Notes: generated by a model not told the origin, from the letters alone. DNA of 64,000 nt from Dallia pectoralis (GCA_029465975.1 CM055756.1:5360862-5424861), one strand, 5' to 3'; numbered from the stretch's first letter, positions 22,302-34,177 are shown. Numbers and translations are program-made.

Positions 22302-22653
22302 TGTCACGATCTTACTTGCAGCATGGCAGAAAGGAACCAAGCGCAGAGCGTATCTCGTTTGTGGGATTTTATTAAAGCAAAAATTGCACGATAGAGCGAC
22401 TTACTAAATATCCCAAAACAGACAGCTGCCACAGAAACACCCACTCACCAAACTGAAGGAACGTAAAATATAATAACGAACAGCAAAACCGGGGGCTAAC
22501 GAGCAAACCTGAATACACATACTGATTGCTTAATGAAAACCTGGTGTGAGTAATGACGGCAATACAATAAATGTAATGGGGGGATGAGTTAATGAAATGA
22601 AGGAAACCGGGAAACGCTTTGTGAAGATGTGAGTAATGTGTCCCACTGTGACA
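22302..22653 (-). mobile_element. LTR-like unit, minus orientation
   Basis: Bounded by TGTCACG (22302) and a degenerate GTGACA (22653), giving TG...CA ends. A minus-strand AATAAA lies at about 22368 near its 3' side. The gag-like frame follows after 40 bp. Two other sequences with the same CGTGACA end occur at 24236 and 63063. Confidence 0.45.
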
Positions 22654-23237
22654 AATATGAATCGTAACACAAGATAGGCCTGATGTTCCGGACCTTTGCT
22701 TGAATAATTCAGTAATTTGGTCAAACTGGACCTCTTTAAATTTGAATTAAACACCTTTGACCTATACTAATACCTCCAACCAACAAGCACGGCATGCTAA
22801 GGTTATGTTTAGGCTAGGTACAATTAGCTAGGTAGCCACTGTAGTAACAACATTTAATCATAGTAATTGCCTTATTGTCCCCTAAGTCAGGGCAGTGTTC
22901 AGACAGCACATCTGCTATAAAATCAACGTTACAACAATGCGATTGGCACTTGAGTGGGTGAGACACGAGGGGCACGGTATCGAGGACGAGAATTGATTTT
23001 TGTACTAAACAAAACAATGCCAATTGTCCCCAGGATTTATTTTCCAATTAAGGCTCTACTTTTGGGAGCGTTTCACCAGATGTGAATTAAAGCAGTTGAT
23101 ATGTTTCTGATTTAATGTAGTGTCTACTCTCCAAATCAACCCCTCATTACATTACATGTAAAGTACTTGTATGTACCCTAAAATTGTAGCATTTTTGAGA
23201 ATTACAGCTTTTTCGTTTTTTGATTGATGTGGGCCTA
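22654..23237. other. Intergenic, no gene seen
   Basis: AT-rich. No feature recognised. Confidence 0.5.
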
Positions 23238-23475
23238 CCGAACAACAGAATGCTGAGGTATATGGTAATACAAATATAACAACTGACCGAACAACAGAAT
23301 TCTGAGGTATATGGTAATACAAATATAACAACTGACCGAACAACAGAATGCTGAGGTATATGGTAATACAAATATAACAACTGACCCAACAACAGAATGC
23401 TGAGGTATATGGTAATACAAATATAACAACTGACCCAACAGCAGAATGCTGAGGTATATGGTAATATAAATAACA
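23238..23475 (+). repeat. 49-bp minisatellite
   Basis: Five copies of a 49-bp unit containing GAACAACAGAATGCTGAGGT and TATGGTAATACAAATATAAC. The last copy degrades into TAAATATAATAACA repeats (23466-23515). Confidence 0.92.
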
Positions 23476-23839
23476 AATGTTAAATATAATAACATATGTT
23501 AAATATAATAACAAATAAGACAACTGACCGGCCGGCTTGGCCACAAACAAGTATCTTCTGGTGAAAATGCGAAAATGAAATAGACCTTTCATTATTTGTT
23601 TTCTTGTAACTCGAGGCTCTTTCGTCCTCTAATTGACTCACTTAAATAAAGAAAGAAAATAACCGAGGAAAGGCACCAAGAAGCAAACATGAATAGGTAC
23701 ATACATTTATTTATAACATTTTTTAATCACTAGCAGTTCTCTTGTGGGTCGCCAAGCAAATGACATCTAGAAGGGTGGATCCCATTGGTGGCATTTCACA
23801 GCAAGGATTATAGGAGCAGCAAAATGTACATTTTTAAAC

Positions 23840-24236
23840 TGGTAATATAGTGGGCAGGTCTACATGATTTATGTGTAGGGGAGAGCACTTCTGTGTTTCG
23901 TGTTGATTAGGAGCACAGCTGTTTTGGGTTTAGCTAAGCACAGCACATAGGTTAGTTAATCAGTGGGCTATTTAAGGTCCCTGGTTAGGTTCACGGATGC
24001 TTGTTATTATGTTAAATGTTACTTATCGTTATGAGGTGAGCGTTTGGTATGTCGTCGTGCTCTGTATGTTTTGGTCAACTAGAAGTCGCTTTGTGTGAGC
24101 GCGTTTACTTTTCATTCAGTGTATGTTTTACGTTTGTGTAGCTGTTTGTTTTATTTTGATTAAAACCACCACAAACATTATTTCTGGCTCTGCATCGCAC
24201 TCTCTTCGTCAGTTCACCCTGCAAGAGTTCGTGACA
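23840..24236 (+). mobile_element. LTR-like fragment, plus orientation
   Basis: Contains CTATTTAAGG (TATA-like) near 23968 and ends TTCGTGACA at 24236, resembling the 250-bp LTR-like unit at 62814-63063. The left edge is uncertain. No internal coding region follows; the 37-bp array begins at once. Confidence 0.35.
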
Positions 24237-24240
24237 ACTT

Positions 24241-24410
24241 GCAACACAACATGTAGTGTTTATAATCAGTCCTATATCACATACAACATGTAATGTTTAT
24301 AATCAGTCCTATATCACATACAACATGTAATGTTTATAATCAGTCCTATATCACATACAACATGTAGTGTTTATAATCAGTCCTATATCACATACAACAT
24401 GTAGTGTTTA
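24241..24410 (+). repeat. 37-bp satellite array, left part
   Basis: About four and a half copies of the unit that makes the main array at 27945-29693 (ATACAACATGTAGTGTTTAT, AATCAGTCCTATATCAC). The array is cut in a unit at GTTTA by the transposon at 24411. Confidence 0.95.
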
Positions 24411-24656
24411 CCCACATGGAAAAAACCTATATGAGGATATATGTGCATATATGTAACCTATATGTTACCTATATGCACATATATGCTGCATATATGCACA
24501 TATATGATAATATATATGCTGCATATATGCACATATATGATAATATATATGCTGCATATATGACACATATATGCACATATATGATAATATATGCTGCATA
24601 TATGCGCATATATGCCACATATCGTCAAAATTGAGGTGCATATATGTGCATATATC

Positions 24657-27128
24657 CCTTACGGAAAAAAGTATATTAAAGTATACTATGTATACTACAA
24701 AATGGATAGTACACTTTTAGTTCACTTTTGATATACTTTTAAGAAGTATGCTTAGAAAAGGTATATTCAAGTATACTATAAGTATACCACAAAATGGGTA
24801 GTACACTTTTAGTTTACTTATGATATACTTTCAAAAGTACATTTAGAAAATAGTTAACTTACTTGAACTTTTAAGTACACTACCAAATCGAAAAACGTTT
24901 TTACACATTTCTTCTGGAGATGTACGTTTTCTTTTATTATACAGCAAAAACAGTCTAAATATTTTTTAAGTAGATTACAAGTAATTTTTTTAGATCCATC
25001 TTGTATATTCTAATACTCATGTCTATGAAATGCATTGCACATTAAATATTTTTTGTTACTGAAGCTGAAATCATAATTACTGCCAAACATTTTGAAGCCC
25101 TATATTCATATACTATACTAATAATAATCAATTGGAGTATTAATAAAAATGTCTATGAACTAATGCCGCCTTTGCTGTATGTATTTTGAGGAACATTTAT
25201 AAGTCTGATATGAATGAAAGCACCGGACAGACAGGACATTAACATATATTTGAACATATTTTACATGCATTAACTGAGAAAAATGTCCAATGAAGCATCA
25301 GAAGAAGGCGGATGTAGGCGGAGCTGATTAGCGACGTCACTTCCTGTTCCTTGCGCGCGAGCAAAATATCATATGTTGAACCGGAGATATTGCAGCATGT
25401 TTCAGTCGCCATAAACTACGCTTTAAACTCGAGAATCAGGTGTAAGGATTCCAAAAAGGACAAAGTACAGATGGAATGAACAGGTGAGTTTGAGCTAAAT
25501 TCTAACTTTATCTATGCCTATATGAGATAACAGCTAACTAGCTACTTGGCTATGGTTAATGCTCACATCAACATTAGCTAGATAGCTATTTACGTCTGAG
25601 CCATGTAAGAAGACAACACGTAACTAGCGCTTGTTAACAATTACTTATCTTTTATCTGCATCTTTTGTTTTTCAGGTAACTGGTAGCTATAGTTACTAAT
25701 TAGGCAAGGTTGCTAGGTAGCTTGTTTGTAAGAGGCAGGGAACAAAAAATGAACATGTACTTTATCCTAATAAGCCATGTAGCTACTAGTTTGCTGATAA
25801 TTTTTTTCTCTTGATGCTGTGTGTTATAAATTGTAACACGCTGGGTGTTTATACGATGTTGCATTTAACGGCTATAGTATAAATTAAACGATGTACCTTA
25901 CCCTTTCTCATTTCTTCAGGCTTCAGAGGAAGTTAATGCCAATGCAGAATACTCTGTATCTGATCCCAACAGCAAAGAGGAGACATACCCAATCTCAGTA
26001 ATGAAGAGGATGATGACATACACAATCCCAACAGCATGGAGGACAATGTACCCGATCCCAGCAGTGAAGAGGAAGACGTAACTGATCCCAGCAGTGAAGA
26101 GGAAGACGTACACAATACGAACAGTGAATGGGGCGACAATTCATCTGCCTTGGTATGTTTCACTCAAGTGTGTATTTGGAATCCTAATTTAATATTGCGC
26201 AATTTCACAAATTCCGATAAAAGGTTAAATATATTAATCATGTTTGCTTGTTGTCTTGTGTTTTTTTTATAGGGCATGCTAGGGAGAAATTTGAAGAAAT
26301 AACAGTGCAAGATGTCCAGAGGATCTTGCACAAGAAGTGCAACAATGAATGCTTCAGACAAGTAAAGGCAGAAAAGATGTGAGCATGCATTTCATGTACA
26401 AAAATGAAGCATATTGGTAAATAAAATAACCATGTTTATTTTAACATTTAGAGTTCAAAATAGTTCTACAATGTATATATCAACATTTTAAGTGTTCATA
26501 GCTGGTGTATCCCCTTTAATGTAGCTTTGACAATATTATCTCATGAAAATATTTATGAAAACACACACATTGTGTGTCTTGCCTCAAGATTTATTTTGGT
26601 ATTTTGAATATGTACTGTATTTCCTTTATTTTAAAGATGTTAATTACACTTGAAGACAAAAGTATATTCTAAAGTTTCAAGTGGAACTCCTACCAGACAC
26701 ATGGCACTGATTGTTAGAGTATTGTTTAAGGTTCACTTGACAAACATGGCTTGTACAGTTATACTATGTGTTTAAATCTATTAGTAAATCATAGTAAATT
26801 AACATTTATTAGGTTTACTTCTTGAAGTACTTACATGAGTTGAAAGTGCACTTGAAAGTATTCAAATGTATACTTAAGTACTTCTAGAAGTGTAGTTCAT
26901 GAACGGAAAGTGCACTACACAGGTTACTTTAAAGTATTTAAAAGTATACTTAAAATAAACTAAGTGTACTCTAAAGTGTACTAAATAAACTAAAAAGTGG
27001 GCCAATTTAGTCTAGTTAGTATAAAAATAGTATATAAATAAGTACTTTAGTACCTTAATAATAGTATACTTTTTAAACTTAAGTATACTCACAAAAATGA
27101 ACTTAAAGTATACTTTTGTTTCGTAAGG
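24657..27128 (+). mobile_element. Inner DNA transposon with AGTATAC-rich arms
   Basis: Begins CCTTACGGAAAAAAGTATA and ends, inverted, as CCTTACGAAACAAAAGTATA. Both arms (24660-24890 and 26640-27110) are dense in AAGTATACTT and AAGTACACTT motifs, a common style of non-autonomous fish transposons. The centre holds an exon-like ORF remnant (25470-26381). The target duplication could not be fixed from the sequence. Confidence 0.6.
25300..26381 (+). pseudogene. Spliced acidic ORF remnant carried in inner transposon
   Basis: A CpG-containing promoter-like stretch (GACGTCACTTCCTG, GCGCGCGAGC) at about 25334-25364 precedes an exon ending GAACAG/GTGAGT (donor near 25483). A second exon opens after TTCTTCAG at 25920 and ends TGCCTTG/GTATGT (about 26154). 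A third opens after TTTTATAG near 26272 and ends in TGA at about 26381. Read across junctions, the exons give acidic repeats (DPSSEEEDV, twice) and then REKFEEITVQDVQRI and KKCNNECF with two Cys. There is one frame break in exon 2 and no in-frame ATG in exon 1, so it is damaged. I do not recognise the protein. It could be a lost element protein or a captured host gene. Confidence 0.45.
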
Positions 27129-27944
27129 ATACAAGCCATATAGGTCTCCTGTATTGCTTCTTTATATCCACAAATAAGACCTATATGTACATACAAGATG
27201 TCTCCAATCGCAGCTGTACTATAAGCACTTTGGGTTCCTGATGAAGTCTGTTGAAGTATTGCGCTCTTACTCGTTGTATTACGGTAACAGATTTGTTTTG
27301 GTGTTTGTGTATTAAGTGTAATACGTCTTTGACGTAGTGACTTAGTCGACTGCAGCAGCTGAAGGTCTGTGAGCACGTTTGAGTTGTTCCGAATGATTCT
27401 GAAAATAAAGATAGCCTGTTTATTTCCAATTCACGCATTTACCGTTGAGCGCAACATAAGTTCAACACTGTCTTAGTATGTTTGTCTACATTGAAGAAGT
27501 GGCCGGCAGCCAGCCGTGGGCAGATAGGCACATCTATAATTCGAAGCTCACGCAGCTGAGAGGATTAACAAGTTAAATCGTTTTTTTAATGTTCAGTTTT
27601 TTGTCTTGTTTTTGTTCTATTTGATTGTTCTTAAGTAAATAAATAATGTACATTTCTACATTTTGGGCTTTTATTTATGTTGCATAGTAGCTATGGATTT
27701 CAATAATTTAACATATAGGTGCATATATGTTAGGTGCATATAGGTGCATATATGTTAGGTGCATATAGGTGCATATATGCACCTAACATATAGGTGCATA
27801 TATGCACATATAGGTGCATATATGCACATATATGTACATATAATATAGGAAAACGGCCAATTTTATATATGTCACATATATTAAAAACATATATCAAAAC
27901 CTATATTAAAACATATATGTTTATATAGGTTCTTTCCATGTGGG

Positions 27945-29693
27945 TATAATCAGTCCTATATCACATACAACATGTAATGTTTATAATCAGTCCTATATCA
28001 CATACAACATGTAGTGTTTATAATCAGTCCTATATCACATACAACATGTAATGTTTATAATCAGTCCTATATCACATACAACATGTAGTGTTTATAATCA
28101 GTCCTATATCACATACAACATGTAATGTTTATAATCAGTCCTATATCACATACAACATGTACAACAGTGTTTATAATCAGTCCTATATCACATACAACAT
28201 GTACAATGTTTATAATCAGTCCTATATCACATACAACATGTAGTGTTTATAATCAGTCCTATATCACATACAACATGTAGTGTTTATAATCAGTCCTATA
28301 TCACATACAACATGTAGTGTTTATAATCAGTCCTATATCACATACAACATGTAAGTGTTTATAATCAGAACATGTAGTGTTTATAATCAGTCCTATATCA
28401 CATACAACATGTAGTGTTTATAATCAGTCCTATATCACATACAACATGTAATGTTTATAATCAGTCCTATATCACATACAACATGTAGTGTTTATAATCA
28501 GTCCTATATCACATACAACATGTAGTGTTTATAATCAGTCCTATATCACATACAACATGTAGTGTTTATAATCAGTCTATATCACATACAACATGTAGTG
28601 TTTATAATCAGTCCTATATCACATACAACATGTAGTGTTTATAATCAGTCCTATATCACATACAACATGTAGTGTTTATAATCAGTCTATATCACATACA
28701 ACATGTAGTGTTTATAATCAGTCCTATATCACATACAACATGTAATACATGTAGTGTTTATAATCAGTCCTATATCACATACAACATGTAATGTTTATAA
28801 TCAGTCCTATATCACATACAACATGTAGTGTTTATAATCAGTCCTATATCACATACAACATGTAATGTTTATAATCAGTCCTATATCACATACAACATGT
28901 AGTGTTTATAATCAGTCCTATATCACATACAACATGTAGTGTTTATAATCAGTCCTATATCACATACAACATGTAGTGTTTATAATCAGTCCTATATCAC
29001 ATACAACATGTAGTGTTTATAATCAGTCCTATATCACATACAACATGTAATGTTTATAATCAGTCCTATATCACATACAACATGTAGTGTTTATAATCAG
29101 TCCTATATCACATACAACATGTAGTGTTTATAATCAGTCCTATATCACATACAACATGTAGTGTTTATAATCAGTCCTATATCACATACAACATGTAGTG
29201 TTTATAATCAGTCCTATATCACATACAACATGTAGTGTTTATAATCAGTCCTATATCACATACAACATGTAGTGTTTATAATCAGTCCTATATCACATAC
29301 AACATGTAGTGTTTATAATCAGTCCTATATCACATACAACATGTAGTGTTTATAATCAGTCCTATATCACATACAACATGTAGTGTTTATAATCAGTCCT
29401 ATATCACATACAACATGTAATGTTTATAATCAGTCCTATATCACATACAACATGTAGTGTTTATAATCAGTCCTATATCACATACAACATGTAGTGTTTA
29501 TAATCAGTCCTATATCACATACAACATGTAATGTTTATAATCAGTCCTATATCACATACAACATGTAATGTTTATAATCAGTCCTATATCACATACAACA
29601 TGTAGTGTTTATAATCAGTCCTATATCACATACAACATGTAGTGTTTATAATCAGTCCTATATCACATACAACATGTAGTGTTTATAATCAGT
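27945..29693 (+). repeat. 37-bp satellite array, main part
   Basis: About 46 copies of a 37-bp unit with CATACAACATGTAGTGTTTA and TAATCAGTCCTATATCA. The main variation is GTAGTG versus GTAATG, plus a few short insertions (28158, 28352, 28744) and single-base deletions. The unit includes the palindrome ACATGT. The array ends about 1.36 kb upstream of the asic2 start codon. Confidence 0.96.
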
Positions 29694-31054
29694 AGCAGAG
29701 ACTTAATTCCTCTCCTTTATTTCTCATCGCGTCTCCTCTCAGACCCCTCTTACCCCACCTCAAATCGTGCACGACCCCCCTCCACTCAACCCTTACCAGC
29801 CTGCACCCCAACAATCTCTGTCCTGCAGCTGTCCATCACTATGTTAGCGGAGAGATGGGGAATACGGAAACAGGCGCATGGAAGAGATGTATCAGAAAAA
29901 TATCAGCCGGTGGAAAGAAAAAGCTGATTCATTCGAAGATCTGGCTACGAGAAGTGTGTTTGTGCGTTCTTCGCCCCCCCCCCTTCTTTTCCTCTCTCTC
30001 TCACTCTCTAACCGAGTGTGTTCGCCTCTCGTCTCTCCCGGTTCCACGGTTGTTCACTGGCTCCACGGATGAGCTGGGAAGAGGAGGGAGAGCGTCTGGC
30101 CAGAAGATAGCAGGAGGAGTTTGGATCAGCATAAGCGATTATCCGGCGGCTCTGATCATCGGCGGCTCGTTCTCCATTTCTCTCCGACTCTCTCCACCCC
30201 GTCTCCGTTTTCTCTCCGTCTCTCACGCCCACTCGCAGACTCACACACACTCACTCACACACGCACGGGCTGGATGTCATCTGGCTAGGCTGAACGAGAG
30301 GTGCTTATAGGCTTGTCATTAGTCGCACAGGAAGCTGTGTGTTTATCTCTCTCTGTGTGAGTGTGTGTGTGTGTGTGTGTGCGCGTGTGTGTGTGTGCGC
30401 GTGTGTGTGTGTGGTGTCTAGTGTGTGCCCGCGTACACACGTGGAGTCTATAGTGGTGACACTGAATGCACAGAGATGGTTTTGATTGGCTCTCGGCTGC
30501 ACTGACTCTTGCTTTGTGTCACAGTGGACTTACCTCTGGGATCTTGAGAAGGAAAACAAACGCTTACTCAGAGAAGAAGAGAGGATCGGGGGGGGGTTCA
30601 GGGGAGTGTCTGTGAGGCACAGGGAGGCTGGCGTTCCCGGTAACCAGGCACAGAAACAGACCAGGGGTTGAAGGGACACCATGGGGGGGGATCTCTCCTG
30701 CAGAGTAGTGACTTGCGGTAAAGACCTCTCCCTCGTTTTGCTGGGTCTGTGTCTTTGGCTGGAGACTTTCCCTGGGCTGCTTCATTTGTCACTCCGTGTT
30801 TTTTTATTGTGCTTCAGGTGTGTTTGGGACGATCAGCCTGTCCATTTGCCTGAACATGTGTTGATGTGCTGCTCTGTTTATTTTTTGATCAGTTCATGTC
30901 TCTCATTGCCTTGTCCCCTCGCTCACTCTCCCCTCCCTCCCTCCCTCCCCCTCCCTCTCTCTCCCCCCTCTCTCCCCCCTCTCTCTCTCCCTCTCCCTCT
31001 CTCTGTAGTTGTGCGTATCGAGGCCTCCTTGGCTGCGGGGCCAAAGGGGTCGCG
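29694..31054 (+). promoter_or_regulatory. asic2 5' flank and untranslated region
   Basis: CT-rich and GC-richer than its surroundings. A CA/GT-rich block spans 30234-30415. A 70-bp pyrimidine tract at 30935-31005 ends in CTCTGTAG at 31008, a strong acceptor 46 bp before the asic2 ATG. This suggests that the first coding exon is preceded by an upstream non-coding exon, which I could not locate. Frames upstream of the ATG are not supported as protein. Confidence 0.5.
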
Positions 31055-31627
31055 ATGGACCTGAAAGAGAGCAGTGGCAGCGAGGGGAGTCATGAGAGCT
31101 CCAGTGTGCACCCGTCCTCCTGGCAGGCGTTCACCCACACCAGCACGCTCCACGGCCTGCGCTTCGTCTTCCCCTACGGCCCGCCCACTCCTCGACGGCT
31201 GCTCTGGGCCGCCACCCTGCTCGGCTGCATGGTCCTCCTGGGCCTGGAGAGCGCTGAGAGCCTGACTCACTTCCTGTCCTACCCGCACCTGACCAGCATG
31301 GACGCCGTGGTGTCAGGGAGCTTGGTTTTCCCCGCAGTCACAGTGTGCAACCTGAACGCCTACCGATTCAGCCGCCTGACCCGGAATGACCTGTACCACG
31401 CCGGGGAACTGCTGGCCCTGCTGGACGTCCATCTGAGGATCCCCGAGCCACAACTGGCCGAACCGCACGTGCTGGCCTTCCTCACGTCCAAGTCCAACTT
31501 CACGGCCTACCGGCCTAAACCCTTCAGCATGCACGAGTTCACGGAGAGGGTTGGCCACGACCTCAAGGAGATGATGCTCTACTGCCGCTATCAAGGCCAG
31601 GAGTGCAGCCACGAAGACTTCCAAACC
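31055..31627 (+). CDS. asic2: Acid-sensing ion channel 2, first coding exon
   Basis: 191 codons from MDLKESSGSEG to the donor CAAACC/GTAAGT at 31628, phase 0. Features of the degenerin/ENaC family: His-Gly gating motif at residues 33-34 (STLHGLRF), first membrane segment about 49-66, then the start of the extracellular domain (LVFPAVTVCNLN; RFSRLTRNDLYHAGELLALL; HDLKEMMLYC) and an NFT glycosylation sequon. The start matches the short ASIC2a-type N-terminus, not ASIC2b. The protein forms trimeric proton-gated sodium channels in neuronal membranes. The rest of the gene lies beyond the window, in line with the very long first intron known for this gene. Confidence 0.95.
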
Positions 31628-32154
31628 GTAAGTCCACTCGCACTTTCCCGTGTCAGTCTATGTCCGGGTCAGTCTCTGCCCAGGTCAGTCTCTGCTTTAT
31701 CCCACGGCTGCCCTTAGGGTCTGGAAGTTCCCGGACTGTGGTTAGAGCTTGGTGGTTGATTTGATTTGTGTTGATTGCTGGTGCTTTCCCCTCCCACGCT
31801 GACTGTGCGGCGCGCCCCCCGCTGTGTGTTCCTCGTGACATTTCTCTACTTCCATCCACAGGTTGTTTTGAGTGTCTGTACTGTCAGCACAGTCCGCATG
31901 TGTCTCGCCGTTCTCTCCCATATCCTGTCCACAGGAAAGCATCAGGGGCTGTGTCAGTGTTTCCTGTGGAGAAATGTGTTTTCTTGGGTGAAACAGTCGC
32001 TGTGGGGGGTGTGTTGTGAGAGATTTCGTACAATTAATAAGAAACAAAGTTCTGCTGAAATCTATATTACAATGTAAAATAACATATTTGTTATTAATAA
32101 TAATTGTATTGGATTTTTAAGAAGTATACAATCAGCAATTGGCATCATCACAAG

Positions 32155-32791
32155 TAGCGTCGCTGATGTTGTGATGTGTTTTGGAAGGAGAGAACCCGGC
32201 GCAGGATTCAGTTCCTTGATTATGTATTTATCCTGTATTTATTGTATACAGGAATAAATGCTGTAAAAGTGAATCCAAACACAGTCAACCATGTTATGCA
32301 ATGGTAACCAGGTGTGTAGAGGAACCTATATACACACATACTGGACTAATGGGAACCAGGTGTGTAGAGGAACGTGTATATATACACATACTGGACTAAT
32401 GGGAACCAGGTGTGTAGAGGAACGTGTATATATACACATACTGGACTAATGGGAACCAGGTGTGTAGAGGAACGTGTGTATATATACACATACTGGACTA
32501 ATGGGAACCAGGTGTGTAGAGGAGCATATATACACACAATGGACTAATGGGAACCAGGTGTGTAGAGGAATGTATATACACACATAATGGACTAATGGGA
32601 ACCAGGTGTGTAGAGGAATGTATATACACACATAATGGACTAATGGGAACCAGGTGTGTAGATGGGGACTAAACCAGACTGGGATACATAATGAATGGGA
32701 TCGGGAGGTGGCGGCTAGAAAGCTGGTGGCGTAGATCGCTGTGGGTGCAGCAAACCACAGGGGGGATTTAGGTACACTGGGAGACGTGACA
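32155..32791 (-). mobile_element. LTR-like remnant split by a minisatellite
   Basis: The left part (GGAGAGAACCCGGCGCAGGA, TATTTATTG) and right part (GGGAGACGTGACA ending 32791) have the style of an LTR in minus orientation. The similar phrase GGAACCAAGCGCAG occurs in the LTR-like unit at 22302. A 50-bp tandem array occupies its middle. Low-certainty reading. Confidence 0.3.
32305..32665 (+). repeat. About 50-bp minisatellite
   Basis: Seven copies of a unit with GGACTAATGGGAACCAGGTG and TGTAGAGGAACGTGTATA. Lengths vary through the embedded TATATACACA run. Confidence 0.92.
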
Positions 32792-33602
32792 GATACAATG
32801 TATTAGCTGTAAATAAATACCCTGGGCACAGCGTCTAAACGTACTCCATTTAATGGGATAATAATTATCATATTCCAATTGTGATATTTCACCCAGTAAG
32901 CACCTTATTCATGTTTTGAATAAACATGTTTTGGTTCACACTGCTTTCGCTCAACTAAAGATTTAATCTGCCTCCTTGTTTAAGTCATTTCCCAAATTAA
33001 GATTGAGGTGAAATGGCTTTAGCTCTTGTTAGCCTTCAACTGACCCCTGTTACATTTAGCCGGACTTTCCCTCGATGCTCCTCCTGTCCCTCAAACGGTT
33101 TTACTTACCGCAACTTAAAGAGTTGTGTGAATGGAATCGTTTTTCCACAATTGCATTATGACTTGTACACCGACTGCTTGACCCCCTCAAATCAACCGGA
33201 AAACAAGAGGAATCTTTCTCGCGATACGTCGACTAGGTAAATAGATAAACTGTTGCACTCTGAGGTTCTCAGATTTTTCGATTTGCTGCTCGTTTTGTTT
33301 GCGGAGAACAATGAAATGTGTACCGTTTAAGCCTCTTCAGAGTGAGCCTTAAAGGATTTGTTCATGCTAAAGTTCTCTCAATGGTTTGTTCCTGAGGCAT
33401 ATAATAATGGCTGTTAGCCAGCTGCGCTTGTTGCCCAACTACAGCTCTTGTTATCCAGCTATAGCACTTGTTGACAGCTGTAGCCTAGTTGTCCAGTTTC
33501 ACATCTTGTAGCCCAGTTGCAGCTGTGCAACAAGCAGCTTTAAGCCCACACATTCTCAAGATGCAGAAGCTGTGGTTCAGGTTAATAGTCATCAGTTTTC
33601 CT

Positions 33603-34177
33603 CTGGTTATTGACTTGTACCCACCAGGCACACAGTTGTAGAGCCCACAGACCCAGCATTAGGTTCTGGTTATTGACTTGTACCCACCAGGCACACAGTT
33701 GTAGAGCCCACAGACCCAGCATTAGGTTCTGGTTATTGACTTGTACCCACCAGGCACACAGTTGTAGAGCCCACAGACCCAGCATTAGGTTCTGGTTATT
33801 GACTTGTACCCACCAGGCACACAGTTGTAGAGCCCACAGACCCAGCATTAGGTTCTGGTTATTGACTTGTACCCACCAGGCACACAGTTGTAGAGCCCAC
33901 AGACCCAGCATTAGGTTCTGGTTATTGACTTGTACCCACCAGGCACACAGTTGTAGAGCCCACAGACCCAGCATTAGGTTCTGGTTATTGACTTGTACCC
34001 ACCAGGCACACAGTTGTAGAGCCCACAGACCCAGCATTAGGTTCTGGTTATTGACTTGTACCCACCAGGCACACAGTTGTAGAGCCCACAGACCCAGCAT
34101 TAGGTTCTGGTTATTGACTTGTACCCACCAGGCACACAGTTGTAGAGCCCACAGACCCAGCATTAGGTTCTGGTTAG
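33603..34177 (+). repeat. 63-bp minisatellite
   Basis: Nine copies, almost without change, of a 63-bp unit (TTGACTTGTACCCACCAGGC, ACAGTTGTAGAGCCCACAGA, CCCAGCATTAGGTTCTGG). Because 63 is a multiple of three, a 21-residue repeat stays open on both strands (197 and 214 codons). This is a consequence of the period, not evidence for a gene. Confidence 0.96.

Larger units (their letters stand above)
24411..27944. mobile_element. DNA transposon with TA target duplication, host of a nested element
   Basis: A 3.5-kb insertion into the 37-bp array. Ends are inverted: CCCACATGGAAAAAACCTAT (left) and, read inversely, CCCACATGGAAAGAACCTAT (right). TA is duplicated at 24409-24410 and 27945-27946, and the interrupted unit resumes exactly with TAATCAGTCC. 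The arms are full of short ATATGCACATATATG-type repeats. No transposase is seen outside the nested element. The superfamily is unknown; the TA duplication is compatible with Tc1/mariner-like enzymes but the ends are not typical. Confidence 0.8.

Noticed and set aside
23147..23592. Hydrophobic minus-strand frames suggesting a membrane protein
   Set aside because: Two overlapping frames arise from the 49-bp repeat; hydrophobicity is due to AT-rich repeat content.
27945..29693. CRISPR-like array
   Set aside because: Units are directly adjacent with no unique spacers and the context is eukaryotic; it is a minisatellite.
30866..31054. N-terminal extension of asic2
   Set aside because: The frame is open upstream, but it runs through a pyrimidine tract and an acceptor site; the ATG at 31055 matches the family start.
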